Below are positions 1 through 9,064 of a stretch of 49,195 nt of DNA, in pieces. Position 1 is the first letter of the stretch. Each line of letters starts with the position of its first letter. The translations under genes and the position numbers were made by a program. The notes below the pieces were generated by a model that worked only from the letters and a program-made list of their open reading frames with translations, made no database searches and had not been told where the DNA came from. Origin of the DNA: Phycisphaerae bacterium (GTDB lineage Bacteria > Planctomycetota > Phycisphaerae > UBA1845); contig JAJDDW010000049.1 in the NCBI GenBank assembly GCA_029260115.1, positions 1-49,195 of the forward strand, read 5' to 3'.

Positions 1-112
1 GGCGGTGGCTAATTTCGAGCAGTTTAGGCTCCATAGCGTTTGCTAAAGAAGCGAAACTGCAAATGAGTACCAACATCATGTGTGCATGTGACAAGTTAAC
101 TAATCGGCTCAT
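1..112 (-). CDS. Partial secreted protein, N-terminus only
   Basis: An open frame runs from an ATG at 112 off the left edge of the window (37 codons seen). The product begins with a convincing signal peptide: MSRLVNL, then the hydrophobic run MMLVLICSFASLANA, with likely cleavage after ANA. A GGAGG ribosome binding site lies on the minus strand at 123-127, ten bases before the start. It follows the PadR gene on the same strand after 195 bp in which I see nothing else. Too little is visible to assign a family. Confidence 0.55.
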   Translation of the reverse strand, partial: MSRLVNLSHAHMMLVLICSFASLANAMEPKLLEISHR

Positions 113-307
113 AACCCTATAACCTCCGCTCGGTCTACAAACCGACATTTCCCATATACCGAATGAATACAAGCCTTCACTCTACAGGAAAGACCTACAC
201 GATTCAAGCAAAAACGTCCGGCCTGGCTTTGAATCACGCAATTGCCCACAACCTATAAGTCGTTTATTGACAAAGAATACGGAAAAAACGGGAGCGACAA
301 CGGTGCG

Positions 308-838
308 TTACGCAACTTCGGACAATAACGCCCGCAACCACTTAATACGGGCTCTCAACACAGATGCAAAGCATCGGCCCGCGTAAACGCTGAACGGTGG
401 GTTGGCATTGGCTAGTACACGAAGAGCCGGTTTCATCTCGCTAAGACTTGCTTCGAGCCCTTCTATGGTTTTGACCAAGAAAGTTCGTGCGTCGGCGACG
501 GAGACGCTAGCGAGCATGTCGACTCGTGTTAGGATCGGATCGAACGGGATACCGAAATCCCTCGATTCCGGAGTGAGGATCCACTTGCGCAGCGCGCGGA
601 CGCCGGTCGTTGTTGTCTTGGCAATTCGATGTGTACGCTTTCCAGTCTTGTTGGTGAGGGTTGAAACCAATCCCTGCTCCTCCATCCGACGAATCAGCGG
701 GTAGATGGACCCCGCGCTTCCGCTGAACCGGGGCGTAGGGGATTTGGCCAAAGTCGTCCGTACGCGGTAGGGCGTACATCCTCCGGTTCGCCGTAGCACA
801 CACAACACCGCCGCTTCTAATTCGCTGATCTGATTCAT
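308..838 (-). CDS. PadR-family transcriptional regulator
   Basis: This 176-residue protein has the PadR layout. The N-terminal winged helix (about residues 1-85) begins with MNQISELEAAVLCVL and carries the family segment SIYPLIRRMEEQGLVS around residues 44-59. The C-terminal half (about 95-175) is helical and probably dimerises. PadR proteins are small DNA-binding repressors that often bind short palindromes and respond to small molecules. The gene points away from the two protease genes that start at 1345. A perfect palindrome at 1279-1299, just before those genes, is a plausible target, but that link is inferred. The intervening 500 bp holds a decayed gene. Confidence 0.85.
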   Translation of the reverse strand: MNQISELEAAVLCVLRRTGGCTPYRVRTTLAKSPTPRFSGSAGSIYPLIRRMEEQGLVSTLTNKTGKRTHRIAKTTTTGVRALRKWILTPESRDFGIPFDPILTRVDMLASVSVADARTFLVKTIEGLEASLSEMKPALRVLANANPPFSVYAGRCFASVLRARIKWLRALLSEVA

Positions 839-895
839 AGTTGATTCCTACCGGGTCGAAGGATGCAGAAATACATATGCTCCTGGAAGATGTCG

Positions 896-1096
896 CTACT
901 TTTTGGCGACCGCCGTGATCGATTCTGGCGGTTCGAATGCGGACTCGTTGATGGGCTCAAACGAAACATCCGTGATGGTAAACAACTGTTCCTGCATCTC
1001 CCCAATAACCTGGACGTACTACGTCGGGATCATCTCTCCGTGGAAGTCTTTGAGCTCTTTTATCGTTGGCGTGGCCACTACCGGCCCCATCATCAT
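896..1096 (-). pseudogene. Decayed C-terminal fragment, LolA-like lipoprotein-sorting type
   Basis: The minus-strand frame from ATG 1096 to the stop at 898-896 is interrupted by one in-frame TAG (1021-1019). The second part reads EMQEQLFTITDVSFEPIN and ends with FEPPESITAVAKK. That pattern of a beta-strand ending, then F-x-P-P, then an A-V-A-K-K tail resembles the C-termini of proteins annotated as outer-membrane lipoprotein-sorting (LolA-like), seen near bacterial retropepsin genes. It is probably a remnant. The resemblance is from memory. Two plus-strand frames over the same bases (863-1126, 903-1160) show no family features. Confidence 0.4.
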
Positions 1097-1278
1097 GACC
1101 ACTATACTCCTTCGGCCAACGGGTAGGCATGTCTTGACATCTGCCGGCTATCGAAATTAGTCTAGGATAGGCTTGTTGTCTCTGGTATCATCAGAACGAT
1201 TCCATCTACCTGCTATTGGCATTACGAATAATTCTAAAAATATATTGACAGTAATCCCACTTTGACTCCGTCTAATGA

Positions 1279-1299
1279 TATAGTACGAAGCGTACTATA
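1279..1299. promoter_or_regulatory. Perfect inverted repeat, candidate PadR operator
   Basis: The arms TATAGTACG and CGTACTATA flank a 3-bp AAG spacer, giving a perfect 9-bp dyad that ends 45 bp before the protease start at 1345. TTGACA (1245-1250) and TTGACT (1262-1267) lie just upstream, so the dyad sits in promoter position, although no well-spaced -10 box is obvious. Symmetric sites of this size suit a dimeric winged-helix regulator such as the nearby PadR protein. The pairing of the two is inference. Confidence 0.55.
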
Positions 1300-1344
1300 C
1301 GCCTTGAGCCGGATGACGCCACAAACAGCTAGAAGGGAACATGA

Positions 1345-2268
1345 ATGAACCGATTACAGCTACTGGTTCTCGTTGGTCTTGCGTACGCGCAGCTCTTCAC
1401 TACGTTTGCCGCCGATGAGAGCGACAGTATCCGTGCGCCGCAAAAAACAGAATTCCAGAGTACCACCATCATCGTTCCTGCATCCACCAAGGCTCAGCTC
1501 TTGGTCATCGAAGCGAAAATCAACGATAGAGGTCCGTACCGCTTTATTTTTGACACGGGGACAAGCGGTATAGTTCTAAATGCAGACTTCGCGTCTGAGC
1601 TTGGTCTAACATCGACTGGAAAGTCGCACATTGGTGATCCTTCAAACCCGAATGCGTTCGAAGCGGACACCCACCGAATCGACAAATTATCGATCGAGGG
1701 TGCGGTGTTCACTGGTGTGGAAGCGATCTCTTTGGAGCCGCCCCCCCAAATCGCTCAGGCCCTTAAAGGCACACGCGGGATTATCGGATTGAGTTTGTTC
1801 GGTGATTGCTTGATGACGCTTGATTTGCGAAAAAAGCAAATGATTTTGGAGCGTGGCGAGCTACCAGAGATCAACGGCGTAGACATCCTGAGGCTAGACG
1901 TTCACGGGGAGAAGTCCCCGACAGTGCGACTGCGCGTTGGCGGGATCGACATCGACGCCCATATCGATTCAGGCAAGCCGGGTGGGGTAGCGCTACCTAC
2001 GAACATGCAAGATCGATTCAAACTAAAGGGCAAGCCGGTGGTAGTTGGTCGCGGGCGCACAGCGAACAGCACGTTTGACGTTCTCGCCGCTACCCTCGAC
2101 GGTAATGTGGAGGTCGGAGGCCATGTTATTAAAGAACCCAATCTATCGTTTGTGAGCCTGCTCGACGACCCTGGTGTTGCAAACATCGGCACGGGCATCC
2201 TACGCGATCTTCGGATGACACTTGATCAGAAAAACGGACGCATTCGATTTGAAGATCAACGGCGTTGA
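1345..2268 (+). CDS. Secreted retropepsin/pepsin-like aspartic protease
   Basis: This 307-residue protein has a signal peptide (hydrophobic residues about 4-22). It then carries two aspartic protease half-sites: DTGTSG at about residues 70-75 and DSGKPG at about 208-213. Each supplies one catalytic Asp in a single-chain, two-lobed enzyme. The second site has Ser for the usual Thr, which is tolerated in this superfamily. GTRGIIGLSLF (about 142-152) matches the conserved G-x-x-G-hydrophobic strand. The start at 1345 has AGAAGGGA upstream; an out-of-frame ATG at 1341 was rejected. It is followed after 103 bp by a related protease with a PDZ domain, so the two probably form one unit. Substrate unknown. 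Confidence 0.8.
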   Translation: MNRLQLLVLVGLAYAQLFTTFAADESDSIRAPQKTEFQSTTIIVPASTKAQLLVIEAKINDRGPYRFIFDTGTSGIVLNADFASELGLTSTGKSHIGDPSNPNAFEADTHRIDKLSIEGAVFTGVEAISLEPPPQIAQALKGTRGIIGLSLFGDCLMTLDLRKKQMILERGELPEINGVDILRLDVHGEKSPTVRLRVGGIDIDAHIDSGKPGGVALPTNMQDRFKLKGKPVVVGRGRTANSTFDVLAATLDGNVEVGGHVIKEPNLSFVSLLDDPGVANIGTGILRDLRMTLDQKNGRIRFEDQRR

Positions 2269-2371
2269 TGTCGCATCATGCTTCCAGAATAGCTTCGTGC
2301 TCATCGATTAAAACGAATTGGAAAGGCTAAGTTGAATCGTGGAATTATTATCATTGAAGAGAGGACCAGCC

Positions 2372-3619
2372 ATGCTGAGTATGTACAAACATCAAATTCG
2401 ATTTTTCGTCGTTCTGTTGAGTTCCGTGGTATTGCCACTATTAGGCGTGGCCCGCGCTCAACCGCAACGGCGCGGCCTTCCCGCGCCAGAGAAATCCATA
2501 TTTCAAGAGGATACCGTCAAATTGCACATGCATCGCTGGAATAGGCTTCCCGCGATTGACGCAAAAATCAACGGACAAGGACCGTTCAGACTCATCGTGG
2601 ACACTGGAGCGGCAGGGCTTGTATTGCAGAGTGCGCTGGCGAAAAAGTTAGCGCTTCCAGATCCTCCCGGGTTTTCAATGGGAGGCGCTGTGGTGCAGTT
2701 GCAGACACCCGGCGGACCTGTTTCCGGTTCGCTCGGATACGTCAAATCGCTCGAAACAGGAGGCGCTCGGTTTGAGGGGATTTGGACTGTTGGCGTGGAG
2801 CTACCATTCGGAGACGGAGTAGACGGTATCGTGGGGATGAACGTTTTCTCGGAATGTCTCTTGACCTACGACTACAAAGGCAATCGAATCCAACTTAGCC
2901 AGGGAGCGCTACCGGTAGCCAACGGTCGTGATATTCTTCCGTTCTCCTCGCCGGGCTCGCCCGGTAGCCATCCGAGAATCGAAGTTAAAATTGCAGGCAA
3001 GACCTTCCCATTCATGATTGATACAGGATTCTGCGGTTGGATTAGGATGCCTGAGGCGCAGGCTAAACAACTCAAGATAGTGGAAGGTCCAGTCACGGGT
3101 ACGCAATCCCTCAGCGTGGGTGGGTCGAGTGGCCGTGGCAACGTTGCCCGCGTGGGGACGTCCTTCCAGATCGGAAGCTGCACCGTTGAGAAACCAATCG
3201 TCTCCATGGCTGCAATGGGTAAGAGTCCTGTTCTCGGGACGGGTATGGTCCTCGGAACTCTGCTCCTCGAACAATTCGTCGTCACGTTCGACATACAAAA
3301 CAATCGTGTTCGCTTCGCGCGGGAATCGAACGAAACGATTACGCCGCCTGGGCAACGTCTACTTGGGCTAAGTCTGCAACGTAAAGGTAATACCATGGAA
3401 GTGCGGTCAGTGTACCCCACGTCAAGCGCTGAATCATTTGGAATCACGGAAGGCAGCATCATTCACCAGATAAACGGTAAACCAGCACGGGACGCTTACC
3501 ACTCAAACGCATTCGCCGAGTGGCTAAATTCTGCGGAGACGGTCAAGCTGCATTATTCGTTGCCCGGTAGCGACAACATACAAGTGGCCGACGTGAAAAT
3601 CGTTGACTTGCTGCCGTAG
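2372..3619 (+). CDS. Secreted aspartic protease with C-terminal PDZ domain
   Basis: This 415-residue protein starts at ATG 2372, where GAGG sits seven bases upstream, rather than at the GTG at 2339 that adds eleven unlikely residues. A signal peptide (FFVVLLSSVVLPLLGVARAQ) is followed by two catalytic half-sites: DTGAAG at about 77-82 and DTGFCG at about 217-222. GVDGIVGMNVF is the strand next to the first site. The last 85 residues form a PDZ domain: LLGLSLQRKGNTMEV, then SSAESFGITEGSIIHQINGK. A retropepsin-like core fused to PDZ is a known bacterial arrangement, with PDZ probably recognising substrate tails. It is a diverged relative of the upstream gene. Confidence 0.8.
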   Translation: MLSMYKHQIRFFVVLLSSVVLPLLGVARAQPQRRGLPAPEKSIFQEDTVKLHMHRWNRLPAIDAKINGQGPFRLIVDTGAAGLVLQSALAKKLALPDPPGFSMGGAVVQLQTPGGPVSGSLGYVKSLETGGARFEGIWTVGVELPFGDGVDGIVGMNVFSECLLTYDYKGNRIQLSQGALPVANGRDILPFSSPGSPGSHPRIEVKIAGKTFPFMIDTGFCGWIRMPEAQAKQLKIVEGPVTGTQSLSVGGSSGRGNVARVGTSFQIGSCTVEKPIVSMAAMGKSPVLGTGMVLGTLLLEQFVVTFDIQNNRVRFARESNETITPPGQRLLGLSLQRKGNTMEVRSVYPTSSAESFGITEGSIIHQINGKPARDAYHSNAFAEWLNSAETVKLHYSLPGSDNIQVADVKIVDLLP

Positions 3620-3823
3620 GGGAGAGAGTGGCGCGAATCCTCAAGCCTGCGACTATATTCATTCTTGCTCATGTCAATGAACGTTTAGTTCCTGGCAAAG
3701 GGGTGTGAATGGTGTCTTTGGATGTTATCTGATGCCACAGCGAAAGCGCGTAAATCACTCAATACAAAGTGTGTAGTGGCTATCCCAAAACTTTTTCTGG
3801 TGAGAGACATGTGATCATGCATG

Positions 3824-3979
3824 ATGTTAAAACTCACGGATGAGCAACTGGCTGGGCTAGTGGAACGGATTCCTACATGCCCGTGCAGCACAAAAGGCGG
3901 ACGACCTGCGTCTGACCGCAGAAGGTCTTGGCAGATAGCACGGCGATCATTGCTCGCGAGCTCGGCATCCCTTGCGTGA
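3824..3979 (+). pseudogene. Possible IS5-type transposase N-terminal remnant
   Basis: This short frame reads MLKLTDEQLAGLVERIP, then STKGGRPASDRR, and soon stops. The order L-T-D-E-Q, a Pro-containing linker and G-G-R-P-x-S-D-R-R recalls the start of IS5-family transposases (LTDEQW...LLP...GGRPRxDDR). There are no inverted repeats or catalytic regions, so this is at best a fragment. It overlaps another gene fragment in a different frame, which marks a scrambled stretch. Low confidence. Confidence 0.25.
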
Positions 3980-4104
3980 ACAGAGTTTCTTCCGCGCGCG
4001 AAGCGCTTAATGATGGCGAGATCGTCACGGTGGATGGCTACCTCAGGATCGTCACCATTGGACCACCGGAGTCCGACTTGAAACTAGCGGAGGTTGACCT
4101 GTAG
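3928..4104 (+). pseudogene. Fragment of a PEP-utilising enzyme mobile domain
   Basis: The frame ending at TAG 4102-4104 encodes STAIIARELGIPCVNRV, then ALNDGEIVTVDGYLRIVTI. This is the signature of the phosphohistidine swivelling domain of PEP synthase and pyruvate phosphate dikinase (SHAAIIARELGIPAV...GDxVTVDG). The catalytic His expected before A-x-I-A-R-E is replaced (D-S-T-A), and no upstream ATP-grasp region exists. It is therefore a non-functional relic or a domain scrap left by recombination. The rest of 3620-4273 shows no gene. Confidence 0.6.
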
Positions 4105-4273
4105 GCATGATCTCAAGCGCTGCCGCCGTGCCCCGTAGGAGACTTGGTGGCACCGCGGATTCGACTGACGGATGAATGCGAACGCCTCCTACCCACAGGG
4201 CACGCACCCGGAGCGCAGTTCAGAGGCGAGGTCTTGCCTTGTGCGAATGCCGAGATCCCTTTAGCGTGCGTAT

Positions 4274-5380
4274 ATGAAGAATCGTGCAAGAACTTTCGTG
4301 AAGCTCCTCATTGGCTCCGTCCTGGGTCTGGCTGTTGTTGCGGTTGTATTCTTCCTCTGGTTTTCGCGCAATCCTACCACTCAACTCATCGATGCATCAG
4401 GGAAGGAACTCACGGCCGGTGGCACGCGCGAGGGTGAAGGCGGCGCTTACGGTGGCTCGCTCCTAGACCAGGCTGAGGCGCTTATCACAAGCAAGGAGTT
4501 CGTGGCCGCCAAGGAGAAGCTCTTACAAGTCATCGAGCAATCCGACCGCGATGGTGAGGCCTGCATTCTCCTGTGCGACGTGTCTCGTGAGCTCAAGGAA
4601 GTAGAAGCGGCAGTGGACTACGGCCTCAAAGCGGTGACTCTCTTGCCAGACAGCGCCGAGGCACACCTCGCCTATGCGAAAGCGCTGGGCGCAAAGATCT
4701 TCAGCGAGATGCAGAACATCGGCGGCATGTTCAGTGCGATGGGGCAACTGGGGTTCATCAAGGAGGAGCTCAAGCGTGTCATCGAACTCAACCCTGATGA
4801 TACCGAGGCGCGGACGATGCTGGTGTTCACCAACATGGCCCCCTGGCCAATGGGAAATATCGAGCGCGCGATTGAATTGTCTGGAGAGATCGAGGCACGC
4901 GATCCAGTTCTCGGCAAACAACTGCGCGCTGCATGTTACCAGCGGATGAAGGAGACGGAGCGGGCTATCGAACTCTTGCTGGCCAGCATCGAGGAGTATC
5001 CCAAAGAGAACAGCTTTCACGTTTCGCTCGCGGATATCTATGCCGAGGAAAAACGCTTCGACGTCGCGGACACCGAATATGAGGCCGCACGTCGCGCCGC
5101 GAAGGATGAGCCCTACTACCGATCACTCTACGCCCAGGCGAGAATGCGATTACAGAACGAGTACGAGCCCGAGCGAGCCATCCAGCTGCTTGACGAGTTC
5201 ATCGCTGCCGAACCTGAGGGCGACAACATTCAATCGGTAGCTCACGCATGCTGGCGTAAAGGAAACGCGCTCGAGCAGTTGGGGCGGACCCAGGACGCGC
5301 GAGCGGCCTACGAGGATAGTCTCCGCCGGGAACCCGGCTTCAAAATGGCGGAGAAAGCGCTCGAGGACCTCAAGGAATGA
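4274..5380 (+). CDS. Membrane-anchored TPR protein
   Basis: This 368-residue protein starts with a short basic segment and one transmembrane helix (LLIGSVLGLAVVAVVFFLWF, about residues 10-29). The rest is predicted to face the periplasm. From about residue 55 onward it is a chain of tetratricopeptide repeats; EAHLAYAKALGAKI, ELNPDDTEARTMLVFTN and AYEDSLRREPGFKMAEKAL show the alternating small/aromatic pattern. TPR arrays bind partner proteins. No enzymatic domain is present. No clear ribosome binding site precedes the start. It stands alone, with 567 bp of gene-free DNA downstream, so its partner cannot be guessed. Confidence 0.75.
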   Translation: MKNRARTFVKLLIGSVLGLAVVAVVFFLWFSRNPTTQLIDASGKELTAGGTREGEGGAYGGSLLDQAEALITSKEFVAAKEKLLQVIEQSDRDGEACILLCDVSRELKEVEAAVDYGLKAVTLLPDSAEAHLAYAKALGAKIFSEMQNIGGMFSAMGQLGFIKEELKRVIELNPDDTEARTMLVFTNMAPWPMGNIERAIELSGEIEARDPVLGKQLRAACYQRMKETERAIELLLASIEEYPKENSFHVSLADIYAEEKRFDVADTEYEAARRAAKDEPYYRSLYAQARMRLQNEYEPERAIQLLDEFIAAEPEGDNIQSVAHACWRKGNALEQLGRTQDARAAYEDSLRREPGFKMAEKALEDLKE

Positions 5381-5947
5381 TTTGCGGCTGGCGCTCACAG
5401 GTTCCTATAGTTCACTGGACGGGCGACTTCTTGGGCTGTCCCTACGATTAATGTCATCCGGACATATGCTGGTGTAATTCGATGATTATCTGCTTGTTCA
5501 GGCGAAAAGAAAGCATCTGAATTCATGATGTTCCGAATTTCAAATGGCCAAAAACATCAGAAATAATTGCATTCGGCTATGATGAAATTTGATAGAGTGT
5601 CGAACATCTCGCTCCGCCACCTTAATAAATACCGCTCACTTCACGCAGCCAGATCCGGCAAACGAGATTCGTACAGGATCGACACGGTCGCATCGTCAGC
5701 TTCTAACTGCAACTTGGGGTGTAGAATTAGCCAAAATCAGCATCGTTTAAGGTTGGTATCTGGCGCGGCGACCAAGATACAGCGTATAAGGCCTCCCTGG
5801 ACTTCGCGAGCTCCTGGCTAGCCAAATATCGATGATGTGACGTACATGCGAGGGCTGATAGCAACGAGGGCGCAAGTAAAACACAAATTTTATGAGGTGT
5901 CAGTGGGTGGCACTAAGATGCTTTTATTCTTACTCATTAATGATTTG
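5381..5947. other. Gene-free stretch
   Basis: I see no supportable gene, RNA or terminator here. The two plus-strand frames (5567-5821, 5837-6067) lack ribosome binding sites and family features. Confidence 0.4.
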
Positions 5948-6367
5948 CTACTGTCCTGTGAATCCAGCTTGCAACTTGGCGTAATCGTTCAGCGTTACGC
6001 TAGCGTCATTATCCACGTCATAGCAGGGACACGGACTTGCGGCGAGGCCACCATTCGGTCCAAGTAGGCAGGACACGAACGTCTCGTGGTCGCTGAGGCT
6101 AACGAGGCCATCGTCGTTGCAATCTGTGGCAGCTAGACCATACCAGAACCCACCGGCCAGCTCGAAAATGCCGCCAGCCATGGAGCTTGCATCATGTTGG
6201 CCAATGGTTCCGGATAGCTCGTAAGCACCGCTAGCGCTACGCATCACGCCGCCACCATCGACGGTCTGCCGAGAGATTTTGTAATCGGGTTCGCCGGCTG
6301 ACGCTAACAGAGTGAACGAAGCCAACGTCATCCATGTCGTAGCTAATATGCGTTTAGTCTTTTTCAT
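5948..6367 (-). CDS. Small secreted protein with dockerin-like EF-hand tail
   Basis: The 139-residue product has a signal peptide (MKKTKRILATTWMTLASFTLLASAG). Next comes the segment SGAYELSGTIGQHDAS...GGIFELAGGFW (about 45-75), a motif common in secreted planctomycete proteins. The tail carries two EF-hand-like loops, DCNDDGLVSLSDHETF and DVDNDASVTLNDYAKL (about 82-137). The second loop spacing (D-x-D-x-D-x-x-V-x-L-x-D) matches type I dockerin calcium loops. In planctomycetes such tails are widespread and their binding partners are mostly unknown. It lies 91 bp downstream of the decapeptide-repeat gene on the same strand, so the pair may be co-transcribed. Confidence 0.75.
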   Translation of the reverse strand: MKKTKRILATTWMTLASFTLLASAGEPDYKISRQTVDGGGVMRSASGAYELSGTIGQHDASSMAGGIFELAGGFWYGLAATDCNDDGLVSLSDHETFVSCLLGPNGGLAASPCPCYDVDNDASVTLNDYAKLQAGFTGQ

Positions 6368-6458
6368 TTCTCATGCCTTACAGTAGTACGGTGTCAACTT
6401 TATGACATAATGGCTCGTCACCAATTCCTATGAATTCTGCGTGCCGTCTCTATATCTG

Positions 6459-8771
6459 CTAGCGGGCCGACACTGTCGTTTCCGCCGGTTGGTGACAGTT
6501 TTGTCCTGCGAATAATTGCTCTTCGATACGTTCGATAGCCGCAGTCATTGCAACTAGTTTGGCGTTCGTAGCACTAAGTTGCGATGACAGTCGTGCGTTC
6601 TCGGCGGCCAGCGCAATCTGTTGCATTTGCTGAGCCTCGATGCGTTGTTGCTGCCGCGTCAGAATAATCTTCGGTTCGTGACCGTCGAGTCCGATAGCTA
6701 CGTTAATCAGACCATACACGTCATTGGTAGAATCTGACCACGCGCGGCCTAGCGTGCGTCCAAGATGTGCCAGTTGAAATTTGTCAGGGGAAACCGCAAT
6801 CGCAGTGCCATCTTCCTTGCCGGATGGGATGATGTAATCCCCAGCGATTACTGGTCCATGAACAACGACTGGAAGTTGCCCCATGAAACCCACAGTGACA
6901 AAATTACTTTCGTCTTCCTTGGCTGGAACATTTCCAATAACCACCGGTGCACGCGAGATAGCCATGATTTGTTCTGCACCTTCGGTTTTCAGGCTCACTT
7001 TTCCGCCGTGAACACCGACGATCTGTCCAAACTGGAATCGATCGGAGGGATTAAGTTTCGGCAGCCATTCGGCATAGTCTGCGCCTTTAGAGCCGTAGGT
7101 TACACCCTCATCTTTGCATCGTTTAATGACATCTTGTTTGAGAGCAGTCACGGCTATGCTGACTGGGTCTAGCTGAATAAAGTCGCTATGACCTGTTTCT
7201 ATGGCCCAGCAATAGAGGGCATCGAGTTCTAGCTGCGTGGGTAAATCAAAGACGATAGTCGGATTGCCGACGTTAATTGGAGGTGCCAAAATAGAAGGCA
7301 ATGATCCACCACTAAAGGAGAGTGACGGCAGTGTGCCCTTATTGAAAACTGCGGAGGGCAACGTACCACGAGAAAACTGAAATGTAGCCAGTGAACCAGC
7401 ACTTAAGCTAATGTTGGGAAACGAGCCTCGGTTAAAAGTCAATGATGGAAGCGAGCCGTCGTTAAAGGTAGCTGATGGCGATGACCCGGCAGACCAGGAA
7501 AAGCCGGTCATAACACTAACACCGAGTATTGTTGTATTGGTCGCGGTGAAACTTGGCAACGAGCCATCGTTAAATGTCAGGGATGGTAATTGTCCTGCAC
7601 TAAAGCTGGCCGATGGTAAAGCCCCACCAGTAACAGAAAGGGATGGTAATGTGCCTCTGGTAAACGTGGCTGTTGGCAACGCGCCAGCACTGAACGAGAG
7701 CGACGGCGAAGCTCCTTTATTAAACGTTGCGGTTGACAGCGAACCAGGATTCAGCCAGTTTGGATTATACGTGATAGCGGGATCGATGGTGACGCCGATA
7801 TTCGGCATCGGCGGCGGAATAACCCAGTCACCGGATTCCAAATCGAAGCCCTCGATTCTACCGGTCACAAAATCCTGCCCATTTAGAAAGGTGACGAAAT
7901 TGTTTTCCCGGTTCGTATGATCGTTAGAGAGCCTAATCGCAATACCGTCAGCGCGCGTCGTGCCGGTGCTATCGAATAGTGCGATGTGATTTCCGTGATC
8001 AAAACCTTCACCCTGCACTTTTAGTAGGTTGAAGCCTCGACCATTTATGGATAGTACCGTATTACTAGCGGTACCTTTTATAGACGCCAACGTGTCAATT
8101 GAAATCCCTTCTACATTGAGAATCGGATTGCCAACACCAGTCGCTGATAAAATTGCGCCGTTGGTCGTGGTTGTTACCTCGAGTTTGGCTCTTGGCCGAT
8201 CGGTTCCAATGCCGACGTCTTCTTGTCCTGTGACTGTCATCCCACTACTGTCGCCCACCCGTAGCTGATCACCTGTAACGCCTTCAACATGTAATAGCGC
8301 AACAGGACTAATTGTACCGATGCCGACATCCCCGTTTTCAGTCACATGAATACCGCGCGTCTGAGCGGCATATGGCGTCATCGTGATAGGGTCTCGCGGC
8401 GCAAGGATGGTGTAAACGCCAGCGCCTGACGGACAGCTAACCGCGACTTCCAGCCAACGCGGATCGCCGTCAAAGACGTCCGCACCAAAGTCGAGCGGTG
8501 CGGTGAATAGACCTCGGTCAACCAGTATGGCTGGCTGGTTGCCAATACCGCCATCAAACGTAAGAGTCGGGCCTACCTGTTCAGCCGGCATGACGCTGGT
8601 TTCGTGTTTCCAGAGCGTGAACTCGAAATCGCACAGGTCCGAAACCGGAACGCCGCTAAGCTTCAATTGGCCTTGATAAGTGAATAGTGCGGACGCGACA
8701 TTTGCCCCGACAGCGGTTTGTGCGGATAGTATAGCTATACCAAGCATGAGTGTTATGGTTGTTTTTTTCAT
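6459..8771 (-). CDS. Tail-fibre-like secreted protein with decapeptide repeats
   Basis: This 770-residue exported protein has a signal peptide at residues 1-22 and an N-terminal beta domain starting at FTYQGQLKLSG. Next come the fibre-type motifs GDVGIGTISPVALLHVEG (about 147-164) and DVGIGTDRPRAKLEV, known from trimeric tail-fibre and surface proteins. Residues 343-498 form a decapeptide array. GADYAEWLPKLNP (about 563-575) opens a conserved domain, also seen in fibre proteins, that ends near residue 697. A C-terminal coiled coil (about 703-754, Q/A/L-rich) probably trimerises it. AGAGGAGA precedes the start at 8779-8786 in minus-strand sense (read AGAGGAGA). Likely a cell-surface fibre or adhesin; the exact role is unknown. 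Confidence 0.7.
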   Translation of the reverse strand: MKKTTITLMLGIAILSAQTAVGANVASALFTYQGQLKLSGVPVSDLCDFEFTLWKHETSVMPAEQVGPTLTFDGGIGNQPAILVDRGLFTAPLDFGADVFDGDPRWLEVAVSCPSGAGVYTILAPRDPITMTPYAAQTRGIHVTENGDVGIGTISPVALLHVEGVTGDQLRVGDSSGMTVTGQEDVGIGTDRPRAKLEVTTTTNGAILSATGVGNPILNVEGISIDTLASIKGTASNTVLSINGRGFNLLKVQGEGFDHGNHIALFDSTGTTRADGIAIRLSNDHTNRENNFVTFLNGQDFVTGRIEGFDLESGDWVIPPPMPNIGVTIDPAITYNPNWLNPGSLSTATFNKGASPSLSFSAGALPTATFTRGTLPSLSVTGGALPSASFSAGQLPSLTFNDGSLPSFTATNTTILGVSVMTGFSWSAGSSPSATFNDGSLPSLTFNRGSFPNISLSAGSLATFQFSRGTLPSAVFNKGTLPSLSFSGGSLPSILAPPINVGNPTIVFDLPTQLELDALYCWAIETGHSDFIQLDPVSIAVTALKQDVIKRCKDEGVTYGSKGADYAEWLPKLNPSDRFQFGQIVGVHGGKVSLKTEGAEQIMAISRAPVVIGNVPAKEDESNFVTVGFMGQLPVVVHGPVIAGDYIIPSGKEDGTAIAVSPDKFQLAHLGRTLGRAWSDSTNDVYGLINVAIGLDGHEPKIILTRQQQRIEAQQMQQIALAAENARLSSQLSATNAKLVAMTAAIERIEEQLFAGQNCHQPAETTVSAR
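7278..7745 (-). repeat. Fourteen 30-bp units encoding a decapeptide repeat
   Basis: Inside the fibre-like gene, residues 343-412 and 429-498 each hold seven units of ten residues with pattern G-x-L-P-S-x-x-F-x-x (for example GSLPSLTFND, GTLPSLSFSG). A 16-residue non-repeat segment splits them 7 + 7. Register is exact within each half. The period and the alternating hydrophobic and Ser/Thr positions suggest a repetitive beta structure such as a fibre shaft. Confidence 0.85.
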
Positions 8772-9064
8772 TACGTATTCTCCTCTACCAAGTTCCCAAT
8801 TGGCTTTCCCTTCGTCTTTTGCCTATACGCAAGAGTTGCCAAATATTCGATTCTTATAGCACCCTGACCCGATAATCACGTTACTCCGGCCATCGGCGCG
8901 TTGATTATTCCCCTCCCCATCCGACATCTGCTATGATGTACCGAACAGAATGGGGCCAGTCATATGCGGCATAGCACCAAAGATGACTCACTAATAAGGG
9001 AACGCGTAGACCGGCTCGTGATCCCCTCATTTTTTTGAAAGTTTTTTTTGCAGAATGGGTAGGC

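Noticed and set aside
863..1160. Two overlapping plus-strand reading frames
   Set aside because: No ribosome binding site or family pattern, and the minus strand holds a better-supported gene remnant.
5567..5821. 84-codon plus-strand frame
   Set aside because: No ribosome binding site, composition unlike neighbours, no recognisable motif.
7411..7920. Long plus-strand frame opposite the decapeptide array
   Set aside because: It is the antisense reflection of the 30-bp repeats, with the same period and no signal or start site.
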